Source: Gammaproteobacteria bacterium (GTDB taxonomy: Bacteria > Pseudomonadota > Gammaproteobacteria > Halothiobacillales > Halothiobacillaceae). From it: a stretch of 15,935 nt of DNA. The notes below the pieces were generated by a model. It saw only the letters and a program-made list of their open reading frames with translations. It ran no database searches and was not told the origin of the DNA. Both the position numbers and the translations under genes were made by a program. How positions within the stretch are numbered: position 1 is the first letter of the stretch; each line of letters begins with the position of its first letter. The stretch lies in assembly GCA_029335925.2 (NCBI GenBank), contig JARJMX020000161.1, positions 1 through 15,935 of the forward strand. Reading direction: 5' to 3'. This document shows positions 7,799 to 15,935 of the stretch, in pieces.

Positions 7799-10015
7799 TC
7801 AACCGGCAAAGGCAAGCTTCCAGCACTGGTGGATGCGCGGATTGCGGACAAAATCACGCGGAATCGAGGCGTGGCTTATATCCTCGATGCACAGATCGGC
7901 CAAGGCCGCAGCATCGAGCTTGAAGCGTTGCATGTTGTTGGAAAACACCAGCATTCCGCCACGCCGTAGCAGGGCCATGGCCTTGCGGATGAGCGCCACA
8001 TGGTCGCGCTGCACGTCCAAAGTACCCTGCATGCGTTTGGAAGTGGAGAAAGTCGGAGGATCGAGGAAGATCAGGTCAAAGCGCTCGCCCGCCTTGACGG
8101 CCTCCTCCAGCCAGGTCAGGCAATCAGCCCGAATCAACCGGTGCGCTCCGCCTAGCAGGCCGTTGAGCTCAAGGTTGCGGCGCGCCCATTCGAGGTAGGT
8201 GCGGGACATATCCACCGAGGTGGTCGAGCGCGCGCCGCCAAGCCCCATGTGTAGGGTCGCCACCCCCGTGTAGCAGAACAGGTTGAGGCAGTCCTTGCCG
8301 ACAGCCCACTTGCCCAACCAGCCGCGGATGATGCGGTGATCAAGAAAGAGCCCCGTATCAAGGTAATCGGTGAAGTTCACCAGCAGGCGGACCTTACCCT
8401 CTGTGACCTCATGGAAGAGGCCAAACTCAGCCCGCTTCTCGTATTGGCTTTGGCCCTTCTTGCGCTCGCGTACGCGCAGGAAGACCTGCTCAGGTGCCAC
8501 ATCAAACACCTCAGGCAGCACAGCCATGGCCTCGCGCAGACGCCGACGGGCGGCCTCGGGATCGACCTTGGCCGGGGCCGCATATTCCTGCACATTCACC
8601 CAGCGCTTGCCCTCGACATCGTGATAAAGGTCGATCGCCAGTGAGTACTCGGGCATGTCGGCATCATAGACGCGGTAGCAGGTCACGCCCTCACGCGCGG
8701 CCCAGCGGCCCAGCTCCCTAAGGTTCTTGCGCAGGCGGTTGGCCACCATGCGCGCGCCATCCGACGCCGCCATCGGGGCGCAAGCACGGATCAGGCGCGC
8801 AGCCGAGCCATCGTCCTCGACGCGCGGGGCAAGTTTCTGGTCCTCCTGGACGTGGATGCGCAACAGGCGGCACTCGAGCGGCCCGTTGAACACATCATGA
8901 GAGCGGTAGGCGCGCCAACCAAGATGCCAGGCCTCGGCATTCTTCGGCAGGATCAAGGCCGCCTCCCAACCCAGCAGATCCCGCGCCATGAGAGTGCCTA
9001 GGGCAGCGTACAGGGCAGGCATGTTGCCCACACTGTCCAGGCGTTCACCGTAGGGCGGATTAGTGAGCATGAGGCCGAAGCTGGGCAGGTCATCGGGCAG
9101 ATGCACCGTCTCGACCGCGCCGTGAGCGACACGGACATGCTTCGACAGCCCGGCACGCTCGAGGTTGGCGCGCGCTACCGGCAGCATGCGCGCATCCCGG
9201 TCAAAGCCCAGGATAGGAGGGATGCGGCCAAGGCCTTGGATACGGCGGGTCTGCGCCTCCTCAAGCAAGCCGCCCCAAAGGAGCGCATCATGCTGCGGCC
9301 AGCGCGTTAGCGCCCAGGCAGGACGCAAAAGGCCCGGAGCCACCTCCCCCGCCATCCAGGCGGCCTCGATCAGCAAGGTGCCCGAGCCACACATGGGGTC
9401 GAGAAAGGCCCCACCTTCTGCCGCGATCGCCGGCCAGCCGGCACGCCACAAAAGGCCCGCTGCCAAAGTCTCACGCAGGGGAGCCTCACCAGCCTGATGG
9501 CGGTAGCCGCGGTGGTGCAGGGCCTCCACTCCGACCAGGTCGAGGGCGATGCGCGCCCGCCTTCCCGAGAGATGGACATGGATGATCTGCTCAGGCGAGT
9601 GGAGATCGACCCGCGGACGGCGGCCATGGCGGGTCTGAAAGGCATCCACGATGGCATCTTTGACCTTCTGAGCGCCAAAGCCCGTATGCCGGATCGAGGG
9701 ACTCATGCCGTGGAAGCTGACCGCGAAGCTGCGCGCAGGGGCGAGCCACGCCGACCAGTCGAGCTCACGCACGCCGACGTAGAGGTGGTCAACATCCTCA
9801 GCCGCAAGCTCAGCAATCTCCACCAGCACCCGGCTGGCTGAACGCAGCCACAGGCAGGCCCGGTAGCCAAGAGCCAGATCACCAGAAAAGTGCACCCCCG
9901 CCGGGTGCTCGCGCAAGCTTTGCGCGCCAAGCTGGCGGAGTTCCTCGGCCACAACAGAGACCAGCCCCTTGGCGGCGCTGGCAAAGAAGGTCAGGGAGTT
10001 TGAGGATGGGTTCAC
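7799..10015 (-). CDS. rlmKL: Bifunctional 23S rRNA methyltransferase RlmKL (m2G2445 and m7G2069)
   Basis: The 738-residue protein has two SAM-dependent methyltransferases modifying helix 74 of 23S rRNA. A THUMP-containing N-terminus starts with FFASAAKGL. The RlmL half carries LDPMCGSGTL (205-214) and the catalytic TNPPYGER (318-325). The RlmK half has LFCYTGVATLHMGLGGA and the active-site LDPPTFS (about 651-657). The fused form is characteristic of gammaproteobacteria; the protein is slightly longer than E. coli RlmL (702). GTG at 10015 is used because it precedes the conserved N-terminus directly; no clear ribosome binding site is visible. It lies 73 bp after flgL with two hairpins between, so it may be read from the flagellar transcript or have its own promoter. 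Confidence 0.96.
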   Translation of the reverse strand: MNPSSNSLTFFASAAKGLVSVVAEELRQLGAQSLREHPAGVHFSGDLALGYRACLWLRSASRVLVEIAELAAEDVDHLYVGVRELDWSAWLAPARSFAVSFHGMSPSIRHTGFGAQKVKDAIVDAFQTRHGRRPRVDLHSPEQIIHVHLSGRRARIALDLVGVEALHHRGYRHQAGEAPLRETLAAGLLWRAGWPAIAAEGGAFLDPMCGSGTLLIEAAWMAGEVAPGLLRPAWALTRWPQHDALLWGGLLEEAQTRRIQGLGRIPPILGFDRDARMLPVARANLERAGLSKHVRVAHGAVETVHLPDDLPSFGLMLTNPPYGERLDSVGNMPALYAALGTLMARDLLGWEAALILPKNAEAWHLGWRAYRSHDVFNGPLECRLLRIHVQEDQKLAPRVEDDGSAARLIRACAPMAASDGARMVANRLRKNLRELGRWAAREGVTCYRVYDADMPEYSLAIDLYHDVEGKRWVNVQEYAAPAKVDPEAARRRLREAMAVLPEVFDVAPEQVFLRVRERKKGQSQYEKRAEFGLFHEVTEGKVRLLVNFTDYLDTGLFLDHRIIRGWLGKWAVGKDCLNLFCYTGVATLHMGLGGARSTTSVDMSRTYLEWARRNLELNGLLGGAHRLIRADCLTWLEEAVKAGERFDLIFLDPPTFSTSKRMQGTLDVQRDHVALIRKAMALLRRGGMLVFSNNMQRFKLDAAALADLCIEDISHASIPRDFVRNPRIHQCWKLAFAG

Positions 10016-10023
10016 AAGTGGCC

Positions 10024-10068
10024 CCGGCTCTACGGCAAAGCCGGCATGATACCGCGCTTTACGCGCGG
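10024..10068 (-). terminator. Two hairpins between flgL and rlmKL, possible weak terminator
   Basis: CCGCGC (10052-10057) pairs with GCGCGG (10063-10068), and CCGGCT (10024-10029) pairs with AGCCGG (10039-10044). Both lie just after the flgL stop on minus. Neither is followed by a U-run, so this is at best a weak or Rho-assisted terminator, or simply a structured leader for rlmKL. Confidence 0.35.
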
Positions 10069-10088
10069 CTTGGCGAGCCTGGGGCGTA

Positions 10089-10973
10089 TCAGATTACATT
10101 GAACAACGACAGCCCCTGTACCTTGGCCAGGGTGCTATGGGTGGCCTGGAGCAGGAGGGCCTGCTGGTTGAGCTGGGTGATGGCGGAGGCGTAGTCAGTA
10201 TCACGCAGGGCTGAAAGGGTCATGGTGTAGCCATACAACTCGCCCTCATTGTCGGCACGGGCGAGAGATACTGCATTCATCGCATTGCCCACCTGCGCGC
10301 GCAGGGTGATGATCTTGTCCAGCGCCGCGAGCATGGGGGTCAGGTCCGCCTCATCAGGGACTGGCTCGATTCCTGTGGCCAGGGCATCGAGGGTGTTGAG
10401 AAAGGTTTTAATTTCGTCCGGATTGACGGGGTCGGAAAACACCTGCCCCACTTGAAGGGTGCGCCCCTCAGCGACCTGCACGTTGAGTGCGAGGCCATCC
10501 CCCGCATAGGTCTGGGGATTGCCCGGTGGATAGGGCTGAGTGGTGACCTTGCTCCCGGCGAAGATATACTCCCCACGCTCATCCTGGGTGTTCAACAACG
10601 CGCGCATCTGGTCGCGCAGTTGGCCGAATTCGTTGCGCAGGGCACCGCGCGACACCGTATCATGCGTGCTCTTGTTGAACTCGATGGCCAGCTCCCGCGC
10701 CCGGCTGATCACCTCAGTCATGCCCTGCAAGGCGTTTTCCGTCTGCCCCAGACGCGCATTCGCCGCATCGGCATTGCGCTGATATTGGGTAAGACGGCTA
10801 ATGCTCTGTTCCAACGAGGTGATGGTGGTACTCACCACTGGATCCAAAGCTGGGCTCAGCTCACGCTTGCCGCTCGAAATCTCATGCATGGCACGGGCCA
10901 TGCCGGTCTGCGCAGTCCGGATGCCACTCAAGCCTTGTTGGAAAAAGAGGGTGGAGGAGATGCGTGTATCCAT
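10089..10973 (-). CDS. flgL: Flagellar hook-filament junction protein FlgL (HAP3)
   Basis: FlgL is secreted through the flagellar type III apparatus and forms the second junction layer between hook and filament. The 294-residue protein has flagellin-like ends. The N-terminal D0/D1 helix begins MDTRISSTLFFQQGLSGI and contains ISSGKRELSPALDP, equivalent to flagellin's LSSGxRIxxAxDDP. The C-terminal helix ends LAKVQGLSLFNVI, typical of FlgL. The middle YIFAGSKVTTQP is the FlgL 'FGG'-type segment. No signal peptide is present, as expected for this export route. ATG at 10973 lies 11 bp after the flgK stop, with AGGG overlapping that stop, so the two are likely coupled and share the sigma-28 promoter upstream of flgK. 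Confidence 0.95.
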   Translation of the reverse strand: MDTRISSTLFFQQGLSGIRTAQTGMARAMHEISSGKRELSPALDPVVSTTITSLEQSISRLTQYQRNADAANARLGQTENALQGMTEVISRARELAIEFNKSTHDTVSRGALRNEFGQLRDQMRALLNTQDERGEYIFAGSKVTTQPYPPGNPQTYAGDGLALNVQVAEGRTLQVGQVFSDPVNPDEIKTFLNTLDALATGIEPVPDEADLTPMLAALDKIITLRAQVGNAMNAVSLARADNEGELYGYTMTLSALRDTDYASAITQLNQQALLLQATHSTLAKVQGLSLFNVI

Positions 10974-10984
10974 GGTTCAAACCC

Positions 10985-12667
10985 TCATGAGGCGGCTTGC
11001 AGCAGGGATTGGAACAGGTTGTCGGCCACCGAGAGCGACTTCGACAGGGCCATATAGTGGTTCTGCAGTCGCATGAGGTGGGCTGCCTCCTCATCTAGGT
11101 TGACGCCAACGATGGACTCACGCCGATCACGGATCTGCTTGACCACGATCTCCTGCGCGTCCAGAGACACCTTGTTGGCGCGCGCCAGACTACCAAAGGC
11201 GGCTTGCACCTGCGTGAACGCCCCGCTCAGGGATTGCACCCCACCTACGACATCCTGGGCGCTGGCAATGGAAGCCAAAGCCAGCATATTGCGATTATCC
11301 CCGACCCCACCGCCCGGCAAGGCGGCGGCAATCTGGCGCGGATCTTGGATGGCCAGGCTGAGGCTAGCCAGCACCCCTCCCATCGGCCGCAGGATGAGCT
11401 CGCGCGGCTGTCCTACCCCTGGAGTCGCGGGCAAGCTTGAGGCATCGATCTTGATGCCTTCGCTACTGGTAAGGTCGATCACCCCGGGGACGACGGTCTG
11501 CATGGGCTGGGCCTCACCCAGGCGGTAGAGTTTCCATGCCTCGCCCTCATAGCGCAAGGCGAAGTCATGGGCATTGAGTTGAGTAACGTCTTCAATGGCG
11601 ACAGTCACGCCCGAGGCCGAGGGCTCGACGCGGTCAGCGCCGATGAAGGCATGAAGTGCCAAATAATTGGCAGATCCACCGCCGGGCACCGGGGCCTTGA
11701 ACAGATCACGCCCATCTGCTGTTCCATCGAGACTATCCAGTCCTTCGCCCTGACGATGCACCTCATTGATCCGCTGGGCCAGGCTGAAGGCCGCTCGCCC
11801 AAGCTGGGCACGCAGAGGATCGAGCGCATCATGCTTGACCTGTAACAACCCTCCAAGCTCACCGCTGCCGATATAGGCAGTCACATCCATGTCATTGAAA
11901 GTGATAGCAAGCTGCGTACCCGAAACCATCACCCCCAGCGGCATATTGCGATCGGCCAAGACGAGCGGCAGGCCGTTGGATAGATTGACTTGAACATTGC
12001 CTCGCTCGTCTTCGTAGGTCTGGACATCCAGTTTGCTTGAAAGGTTGCGCAGCACAAGATCCCGCCGGTCCAACAGATCATTCGGCTCGTGACCTGGGAA
12101 GCGGTTGCGCATATCGAGGATACGGGCATTGAGATCGGCCAGCTCGCGGGTCATGCCATTGATGTCCTGCACCATCTGTGTCGCACGCTGTGCGATGCGT
12201 TGATCTATGCTCCCAAGCTGGCGGTCGAGGCTTTGCATCCGCTGGGTCATAAGCGTGGCCTGCCCAAGGAAGGTGGTACGCACGGCCAGATCGGCAGGGT
12301 TGTTGGCGACGTCATGCGCGGCATTGAAAAAATCGGTCATCCAGGCGTTGAGATTGCCGCCCTGCCCGCCGATGAGATCATCCATCATCCCGAGCACATC
12401 CTGCCGTGCTGCCAGCCTGCCCTGCTCGGTCATCGCCGATTGCAGGGTCTGCCCGAGAAATTGATCGAAGGTGCGGGCAATATTCGCGATACGGACCCCA
12501 CTACCAATCGCCCCCTGCCCGGTTTCCTGGGCTGGACGGGTGATCAGGCTCACGGTCTGACGCGAAAAACCTTCCGCGTAGGCGTTGGTGATGTTGTGGC
12601 TGAGCACATCCAGCGCGCGCTGAACCGAGCTCAGACCACTCACTGAGGTGCTGATAAAGTCCGCCAT
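10985..12667 (-). CDS. flgK: Flagellar hook-associated protein FlgK (HAP1)
   Basis: FlgK is the first hook-filament junction protein, exported by the flagellar type III system. At 560 residues it is close to E. coli's 547. The N-terminal D0 helix reads ADFISTSVSGLSSVQRALD and leads into the rod/hook-family motif HNITNAYAEGFSRQ. The C-terminus has the conserved NLDEEAAHLMRLQNHYMALS and a terminal helix ending FQSLLQAAS. The middle is variable, as usual. ATG at 12667 has GAGGAA seven bases upstream, about 23 nt downstream of the predicted sigma-28 start site, so flgK is the first gene of a late flagellar transcript with flgL. Confidence 0.96.
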   Translation of the reverse strand: MADFISTSVSGLSSVQRALDVLSHNITNAYAEGFSRQTVSLITRPAQETGQGAIGSGVRIANIARTFDQFLGQTLQSAMTEQGRLAARQDVLGMMDDLIGGQGGNLNAWMTDFFNAAHDVANNPADLAVRTTFLGQATLMTQRMQSLDRQLGSIDQRIAQRATQMVQDINGMTRELADLNARILDMRNRFPGHEPNDLLDRRDLVLRNLSSKLDVQTYEDERGNVQVNLSNGLPLVLADRNMPLGVMVSGTQLAITFNDMDVTAYIGSGELGGLLQVKHDALDPLRAQLGRAAFSLAQRINEVHRQGEGLDSLDGTADGRDLFKAPVPGGGSANYLALHAFIGADRVEPSASGVTVAIEDVTQLNAHDFALRYEGEAWKLYRLGEAQPMQTVVPGVIDLTSSEGIKIDASSLPATPGVGQPRELILRPMGGVLASLSLAIQDPRQIAAALPGGGVGDNRNMLALASIASAQDVVGGVQSLSGAFTQVQAAFGSLARANKVSLDAQEIVVKQIRDRRESIVGVNLDEEAAHLMRLQNHYMALSKSLSVADNLFQSLLQAAS

Positions 12668-12696
12668 AGGGGGTTCCTCACACGGATATGCGTCAA

Positions 12697-12723
12697 GTAT
12701 CGGCCAGAAGCCTCAAAACTTTA
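12697..12723 (-). promoter_or_regulatory. Sigma-28 (FliA) promoter of flgKL
   Basis: On minus, TAAAGTTT (12723-12716), an 11-bp spacer and GCCGATAC (12704-12697). The enterobacterial FliA consensus is TAAAGTTT-N11-GCCGATAA, so this matches 15 of 16 defined bases with the exact spacer. It lies in the 66-bp gap after the flgJ stop, with about 23 nt of leader before the flgK ATG. Confidence 0.92.
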
Positions 12724-12733
12724 AGGCCGCAGC

Positions 12734-13771
12734 TCAACCCCATTCGCTCAGTGGGCTATCTCGCAGGATGGCAAGGATCTTCTCGGCATAGCGCGGATCG
12801 GTGGCATAGCCAGCCTTCTGGAGCTCCTGCACGAAGCGCTCGGGATTGCCTGCATGCTTGAGGGCCTCACTGTAGCGAGGGTTGGTTTGGAGGAAGTTCA
12901 CATAATCATCGAAGGCGGCACGGATAGAGCTGTAGGCGCGGAAGGCCGCGTTTTTGCGCACCATCGCTCCCCCCTCGTACTCAAGCGTGGAGGCCACAGT
13001 TTTCTCTCCGTCCCATCCGCCCTGGGCCTTGATGCCAAATAAGTTCATGTTCGGCTGCCCGCTGGCATCGCTCGGCAGCCGCTTGCCCCAACCGGTTTCC
13101 AGCGCGGACTGAGCGATCAGCACCTTCGGGTCCACCCCAAGACGGGCCGCGGCGGCACGGGCATGGGGCATGAGGTCATTGATGAATTGCGTCGGCTCCT
13201 CCCAGCGTACACGTGCACCGGCCTCCGGAGCGGACTTCACTGTCGTCGGACGAGGCAAGGCCCGGAAGGCAAGCGCGGCAGGCAGACGCACCTCCTCTCC
13301 CGCAATGTTGCGCACCGGTGCCTCCTGCTTGAGGAGGGCAGGCTCCATCTTCTCCTGGACCTGCTTGGGTGTGGCTGGATCCTCCTCTTGAGCATCGACC
13401 TCCCGCTTCTTCTTGAGCGCAAGCGAGGGAAAGCCATCCGGCTTAGGAGGGAGGATCTTGCCGAATGTCCCGCCCTGCCGAGTGAGCTGACGCAGGATGA
13501 AGTCACTCAACCCGATGCCCCCTTGCTTGGCCAGGCCATTGGCCAGCTGCTGATCCTGCATGTCGCGAAACAGCTGTACCCCTGCCCCATCCATCAGTGG
13601 GTCCCCAGGACTTGCAGCACGCATAGCCTTGAGCATCTGCTGGATGAACAGACCTTCAAACTGGTTGGCTACGGTTTTGGCCTGCGCCTTGGGGTCCCGC
13701 GCCGCCTCGGCCTTGAGGCGGGTAAGGCTGCCGAAGTCAGTGACCAGCGACGGATCGGAAATCGTGCGCAT
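12734..13771 (-). CDS. flgJ: Flagellar rod-cap protein and muralytic hydrolase FlgJ
   Basis: FlgJ caps rod assembly and opens the peptidoglycan for the growing rod. The 345-residue protein has two domains. The N-terminal rod-cap domain (about 1-100) contains ANQFEGLFIQQMLKAMR and a DPLMDGAG segment. A charged, Pro/Lys/Glu-rich linker (about 105-190) follows. The C-terminal GH73 glucosaminidase domain (about 192-340) has the catalytic Glu at E225 in QSALETGWG, NLFGIKA, and FRAYSSIRAAFDDYV, where D288 or D289 is the probable second acid. The fused form is usual in beta- and gammaproteobacteria; the long linker makes it longer than the 313-residue E. coli protein. ATG at 13771 has GGGAGGG upstream, 18 bp after flgI. 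Confidence 0.95.
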   Translation of the reverse strand: MRTISDPSLVTDFGSLTRLKAEAARDPKAQAKTVANQFEGLFIQQMLKAMRAASPGDPLMDGAGVQLFRDMQDQQLANGLAKQGGIGLSDFILRQLTRQGGTFGKILPPKPDGFPSLALKKKREVDAQEEDPATPKQVQEKMEPALLKQEAPVRNIAGEEVRLPAALAFRALPRPTTVKSAPEAGARVRWEEPTQFINDLMPHARAAAARLGVDPKVLIAQSALETGWGKRLPSDASGQPNMNLFGIKAQGGWDGEKTVASTLEYEGGAMVRKNAAFRAYSSIRAAFDDYVNFLQTNPRYSEALKHAGNPERFVQELQKAGYATDPRYAEKILAILRDSPLSEWG

Positions 13772-13789
13772 GCGCCTACCCTCCCCTCT

Positions 13790-14908
13790 TCAAATGATGA
13801 TCAGCTCGGCTTTCAATGCACCGGCCGCCTTGAGAGCCTCCAAGATGGCCACGAGATCGCCTGGGGCTGCACCCACCTGATTCACCGCCTGCACGATTTC
13901 CTGCAGGGTCACCCCAGGGGCAAACAGGAACATGGGTTTTTTCTCCTGCTGCACGTTGATCTCGGAGGTCGGCGTCACCGTCGTCTGCCCATCGGACAGG
14001 GGCGCAGGCTGGCTGACCTGCGCACCTTCCTTGATCGCCACCGTCAGGCTGCCATGGGTCACCGCCGCAGGGCTGACACGCACATTGCTACCAATCACCA
14101 CCGTGCCGGTGCGCGAGTTGACAATCACCCGCGCCGGAGGCTCCGCCGGGGTCACATCGAGGTTTTCCAGATAGGACAAGAAACCCACCTGCTGATCGGG
14201 CGTCGCGGGGGCCGCCACCCGCACGCTCACCGCATCCAAGGCCTCGGCCACGCCCCCGCCCAGGGCCTTGTTGATGGCATCCGAGATGCGCTTGGCGGTG
14301 GTGAAGTCCGGGGTATTCAAGGTCAGATGAATGAAGCCATTGGCAGCGATATCGGTTGGCACCTCACGCTCCACCGTCGCCCCGAGGGGAATGCGTCCAG
14401 CGCTCGGCACATTGACGGAGATGCGTGAGCCGTCCTTGGCCTGCGCGCCAAAACCACCGACCACGAGGTTGCCCTGGGCCATGGCGTAGATCTTGCCGTC
14501 CGCCCCGCGCAGTGGGGTCATGATCAGGGAACCCCCACGCAGGCTCTTGGCGTTGCCCATGGAGGCCACGGTCACGTCAATCTTCTGTCCCGGACGGGCA
14601 AAGGGCGGCAGTTCGGCGGTGACGCTCACTGCGGCCACATTCTTAAGCTGCATATTACCGGGCGGCAGGGTGATGCCGTAACGCTCGAGCATGTTGCGGA
14701 TGCTCTGCAGGGTGAACGGGGCCTGAGCGCTGGAGTCGCCGGTACCATCCAAACCGACGACGATGCCGTAGCCCATGAGCTGGTTGCCACGCATCCCTTC
14801 GATGGAGGCCAGATCCTTGATCCGTTCGGCCTGGACCGGCAGGGCGAGGCTCAGGGCAAGAAGCCCTAAGGCCCAGGTCCGGATTGTCTTGTTGAGGCGT
14901 TCGAGCAT
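13790..14908 (-). CDS. flgI: Flagellar P-ring protein FlgI
   Basis: FlgI is exported by Sec to the periplasm and polymerises around the rod as the P ring in the peptidoglycan layer. Starting at 14908 it has 372 residues (E. coli: 365). The signal peptide (about 1-27) ends VQA before [11 protein letters not shown]. Family motifs include [38 protein letters not shown] and a C-terminus rich in Ala/Leu ([18 protein letters not shown]). The ATG at 14908 was preferred to GTG at 14929 and ATG at 14917 because GGAGG lies nine bases upstream of it, whereas it directly abuts the 14917 ATG. That leaves 17 bp after the flgH stop. Confidence 0.95.
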   Translation of the reverse strand: MLERLNKTIRTWALGLLALSLALPVQAERIKDLASIEGMRGNQLMGYGIVVGLDGTGDSSAQAPFTLQSIRNMLERYGITLPPGNMQLKNVAAVSVTAELPPFARPGQKIDVTVASMGNAKSLRGGSLIMTPLRGADGKIYAMAQGNLVVGGFGAQAKDGSRISVNVPSAGRIPLGATVEREVPTDIAANGFIHLTLNTPDFTTAKRISDAINKALGGGVAEALDAVSVRVAAPATPDQQVGFLSYLENLDVTPAEPPARVIVNSRTGTVVIGSNVRVSPAAVTHGSLTVAIKEGAQVSQPAPLSDGQTTVTPTSEINVQQEKKPMFLFAPGVTLQEIVQAVNQVGAAPGDLVAILEALKAAGALKAELIII

Positions 14909-14925
14909 GACCTTCATCCTCCGTC

Positions 14926-15612
14926 TCACATGGGAAAGAACGAGCTGTTGAAGAACCGCCCCAACCAGCCTTGGGTGTTCGCATCGTTAAGCACACCTTC
15001 CCCGCCGTATTGAATGCGCGCATTCGCCACGCGGGTGGAGGGCACGGTATTGTCACGCGCCACATCCGCCGGGCGGACCACGCCCGAGAGGCGGACGAAC
15101 TCCAGACCCTGGTTGATGCCGATGAACTTCTCGCCCTGAATGACCAGGTTGCCATTGGGCAGTACCCTGGCCACGGTGACGGTGATCGAACCATTAAGCT
15201 TGTTCTTCTGCGCCGCCTCGCCGCTGCCCGAAAAGCTGCGGGTGCCCGTGATGTTGGCGTTCATATTGCCCAGAGTGTTATCCGGCACGCCAAACAGGCG
15301 CGAGACCTTGAACTCGGCATTGTCACCCTTGTTGGTGGTGGTCTTGGCCGATTTCGAAGCATCCGTGTTTTCTTGCAACATGACGGTCAACACATCGCCG
15401 ACCTGAAAGGCCTTCTGGTCACCAAACAGGCCGCCATGCAGCTCGGGATTGAAGATCGCGCCGTTGCGCTTGGGCTCGAGCATGCGCGGCTCGGGCTCGA
15501 GCACGGCGGCGAAGCTGGGATCGCTCACCATGGGCGGCTGGCTGGCACATCCTGCCAGGACCGCCCCCCCTGTCACAACGAGGATGAGACGAAGCACCCT
15601 AGCCATGACCAT
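14926..15612 (-). CDS. flgH: Flagellar L-ring lipoprotein FlgH
   Basis: FlgH forms the L ring in the outer membrane around the distal rod. It has 228 residues (E. coli: 232), with a lipobox LAGC and C22 as the acylation site. Conserved features are [20 protein letters not shown], the low-complexity Thr/Ser/Lys segment after it, and [19 protein letters not shown] near the middle. The C-terminus reads [18 protein letters not shown] at 15612 overlaps the flgG stop by one base (TGATG), indicating translational coupling; a second in-frame ATG at 15606 is the alternative start. Confidence 0.96.
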   Translation of the reverse strand: MVMARVLRLILVVTGGAVLAGCASQPPMVSDPSFAAVLEPEPRMLEPKRNGAIFNPELHGGLFGDQKAFQVGDVLTVMLQENTDASKSAKTTTNKGDNAEFKVSRLFGVPDNTLGNMNANITGTRSFSGSGEAAQKNKLNGSITVTVARVLPNGNLVIQGEKFIGINQGLEFVRLSGVVRPADVARDNTVPSTRVANARIQYGGEGVLNDANTQGWLGRFFNSSFFPM

Positions 15613-15935
15613 CAGGCCCCCACACGCGAGTTGAGGAAGCTCAGCATGCCGTCGGTGGTGGAGATGGCCTTGGAGTTCATCTCGTAGGCCCGTTGGGTTT
15701 CGATCATGCTCACCAGCTCCTCCACCACATTGACTTTCGAGGTATAGAGAATGCCCTGCTGAATGTTGCCGATACCATTGAGTCCTGGTGTAGCTATCTG
15801 GGGCTCTACGCTGGTCGGCGTTTCCTGAACCAGGTTGTTGCCCTCCGGCTGGAGACCTGCCTTATTGACAAAGTCCGCCAGGGTGATGTGCCCCACCTGG
15901 GTGGGCACCGGTTGCCCCTGATGAATGACCGATTC
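15612..15935 (-). CDS. flgG: Flagellar distal rod protein FlgG, C-terminal part (partial)
   Basis: The frame is open to the right edge, giving the last 107 residues of the distal rod protein. It includes VGHITLADFVNKAGL, GLQPEGNNL and the very conserved C-terminal helix with NVVEELVSMIETQRAYEMNSKAIS, then TTDGMLSFLNSRV. This end distinguishes FlgG from FlgF and FlgE. The N-terminus lies beyond the window. The stop overlaps the flgH start by one base. Confidence 0.96.
   Translation of the reverse strand, partial: ESVIHQGQPVPTQVGHITLADFVNKAGLQPEGNNLVQETPTSVEPQIATPGLNGIGNIQQGILYTSKVNVVEELVSMIETQRAYEMNSKAISTTDGMLSFLNSRVGA

Noticed and set aside
13870..13990. FlgI considered frameshifted near its C-terminal third
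   Set aside because: The frame is continuous to LKAELIII with normal family motifs and length, so the gene is intact.
13163..14428. 421-codon open frame on plus, opposite flgJ and flgI
   Set aside because: It spans the junction of two well-supported flagellar genes on the other strand and shows no protein-like motif.

Overview
The window looks like chromosomal housekeeping DNA from a GC-rich gammaproteobacterium. The evidence is a fused RlmKL rRNA methyltransferase, a guaB-guaA-tadA cluster, an FlgJ with a muralytic domain, and a sigma-28 promoter close to the enterobacterial consensus. A small lipoprotein resembling SoxXA-binding (SoxK-type) proteins hints at a sulfur-oxidising lineage such as Chromatiales relatives; this is inference only. 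I see no phage, insertion sequence, CRISPR array, rRNA or tRNA.

Layout. Bases 1-538 (minus) hold the membrane N-terminus of ftsK, cut by the window edge and divergent from pal (762-1274, plus). A strong bidirectional hairpin terminator (1320-1345) separates pal from the convergent guaB-guaA-tadA cluster (4948 down to tadA, minus), which has a clear sigma-70 promoter at 4981-5009 and a terminator-like hairpin between guaB and guaA. A small lipoprotein gene (5252-5578) and xseA (5880-7235) lie on plus, separated by a 301-bp intergenic stretch rich in hairpins.

Everything from 7221 to the right edge is on minus. Read in the direction of transcription it is flgG (partial)-flgH-flgI-flgJ, a sigma-28 promoter, flgK-flgL, then rlmKL and an NlpC/P60 lipoprotein gene whose 3' end overlaps the 3' end of xseA. 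The flagellar genes build the distal rod, the L and P rings and the hook-filament junction, in the order usual for flgG-L.

The most unusual observation is that tadA has no stop codon in any frame before the terminator it shares with pal. Its reading frame runs through the hairpin and antisense to most of pal. Either the transcript is non-stop, or the stop codon was lost by mutation or base-call error, or the protein really is extended. Other points of interest are the near-consensus sigma-28 site, the guaB/guaA hairpin, the hairpin-rich intergenic region and the isolation of pal from tolQRAB. I did not find a convincing new multi-gene system.
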